39,172 nucleotides of DNA, taken from positions 1-39,172 of the forward strand of contig JABIWF010000029.1 of the NCBI GenBank assembly GCA_018701175.1, in the 5' to 3' direction. The notes under the pieces were generated by a model. That model did not search any database. It was given only the letters and a program-made list of their open reading frames with translations, and was not told where the DNA came from. Positions 39,008-39,172 of this stretch are shown here, piece after piece. Numbering within the stretch: position 1 is the first letter of the stretch; every line of letters begins with the position of its first letter. A program made the translations under genes and the position numbers. The DNA comes from Methanobacteriota archaeon (lineage in GTDB: Archaea; Thermoplasmatota; Poseidoniia; Poseidoniales; Poseidoniaceae).

Positions 39008-39172
39008 TCATGATTTTTTACTGAATCGAGGGAGAAGTGCAGGCGTCTCATCCCTGTATTTTTGGTATTCTGGATGATTGGCCCATTTTTCTAGAGCGCG
39101 CCGATCGGGTAATGGGATTCCACTCACTTTGGTTAACAGGACATAAATGAAGAGAGGTGAAATCCAAGCAAC
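39008..39172 (-). CDS. DUF1295 / steroid 5-alpha-reductase-like membrane protein (C-terminal part only)
   Basis: An open frame enters from the right edge on the minus strand and ends at a TGA (39008-39010), giving the last 54 residues. They read as a membrane helix (WISPLFIYVLLTKVSGIPL) followed by PDRRALEKWANHPEYQKYRD and ETPALLPRF. This is the standard C-terminal end of DUF1295/ICMT-type membrane reductases and methyltransferases (G-I-P-L-x-x-x-R, W-x-x-x-P-E-Y-x-x-Y, T-x-x-L-x-P). The 5' end is outside the window. It is in the same direction as dut, 121 bases upstream of it. Confidence 0.8.
   Translation of the reverse strand, partial: VAWISPLFIYVLLTKVSGIPLPDRRALEKWANHPEYQKYRDETPALLPRFSKKS

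Noticed and set aside
38766-39011. An 81-codon minus-strand frame upstream of and overlapping dut
   Set aside because: It overlaps the conserved dUTPase N-terminus in another frame and the end of the truncated reductase gene, and resembles no protein.
1-39172. CRISPR array, insertion sequence, prophage or toxin-antitoxin pair
   Set aside because: No spaced direct repeats, transposase, integrase or small paired toxin-antitoxin genes were seen. The only PIN protein is a large fusion without an antitoxin partner.

Overview
The window looks like a piece of an uncultivated marine euryarchaeal genome, most likely Marine Group II (Poseidoniia). It opens with the last ~122 bases of an archaeal-type 16S rRNA gene. 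It carries diagnostic archaeal information genes: aIF2-beta, aRF1 with NIKS and GGQ motifs, class I lysyl-tRNA synthetase, tRNA methyltransferase Trm56, archaeal UMP kinase, a GfcR-type regulator and a DUF2116 protein. These are mixed with bacterial-looking genes (carAB, lipB, folP/folB, LemA, MMPL exporter, ubiX), a mosaic typical of MG-II. No 23S or 5S rRNA and no tRNA gene is seen downstream of the 16S end, which fits the unlinked rRNA genes known in this group. The lineage is inferred from gene content and has not been tested by phylogeny.

Layout. 1-176: 16S 3' end and a trailer hairpin followed by a T-run. 255-5940: two tandem paralogous small membrane proteins, an NAD kinase on the minus strand, a small membrane protein, a YjbQ-family protein, a GIDE-domain membrane protein and a thiolase. 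6017-12384: a plus-strand run with an MMPL/RND exporter, an ABA4-like (DUF4281) protein, a DUF2071 protein and a DCC-family (DUF393) protein, all abutting or overlapping, then a PIN-TPR fusion. 12381-18681: TauE/SafE permease (minus), LemA, a TrkA-N/DHH phosphoesterase coupled to TraB, dihydropteroate synthase (minus), a membrane protein and Trm56. 18764-23454: carAB. 23455-27012: minus-strand zinc-ribbon protein, LysRS and GfcR-like regulator. 27129-29828: aIF2-beta, then a minus-strand group of 2Fe-2S ferredoxin, pterin dehydratase and a possible Sm-like protein, then the NOG1 GTPase. 29832-32867: argS and prf1 (minus). 33018-34010: pyrH and a DUF2116 protein. 33996-39172: a minus-strand run of seven complete genes (dut, lipB, ubiX, SAP-M28 peptidase, parvulin, folB, a zinc-cluster protein) plus a truncated DUF1295 reductase at the edge.

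How the genes fit together. Much of the window is housekeeping: translation (LysRS, ArgRS, aIF2-beta, aRF1, Trm56), ribosome assembly (NOG1), pyrimidine nucleotide supply (CarAB, PyrH, Dut), NADP supply, folate/pterin (FolP, FolB, dehydratase) and lipoate. Gene packing is very tight. All seven convergent gene pairs end within 3 bases of each other or overlap, and many co-directional pairs share start and stop bases. Genes inside operons tend to have GGTGA/GGAGG ribosome sites matching the 16S tail, while some lead genes have a TATA box about 25 bases before the ATG and no such site, suggesting leaderless mRNAs.

The least explained parts are the tandem pair carrying an RD-HTG-VIHNHY motif, the exporter/DUF4281/DUF2071/DCC cassette, the PIN-TPR fusion, and the membrane M28 peptidase with an N-terminal SAP domain. 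No CRISPR array, insertion sequence or prophage was seen. No gene-free stretch exceeds about 200 bases.
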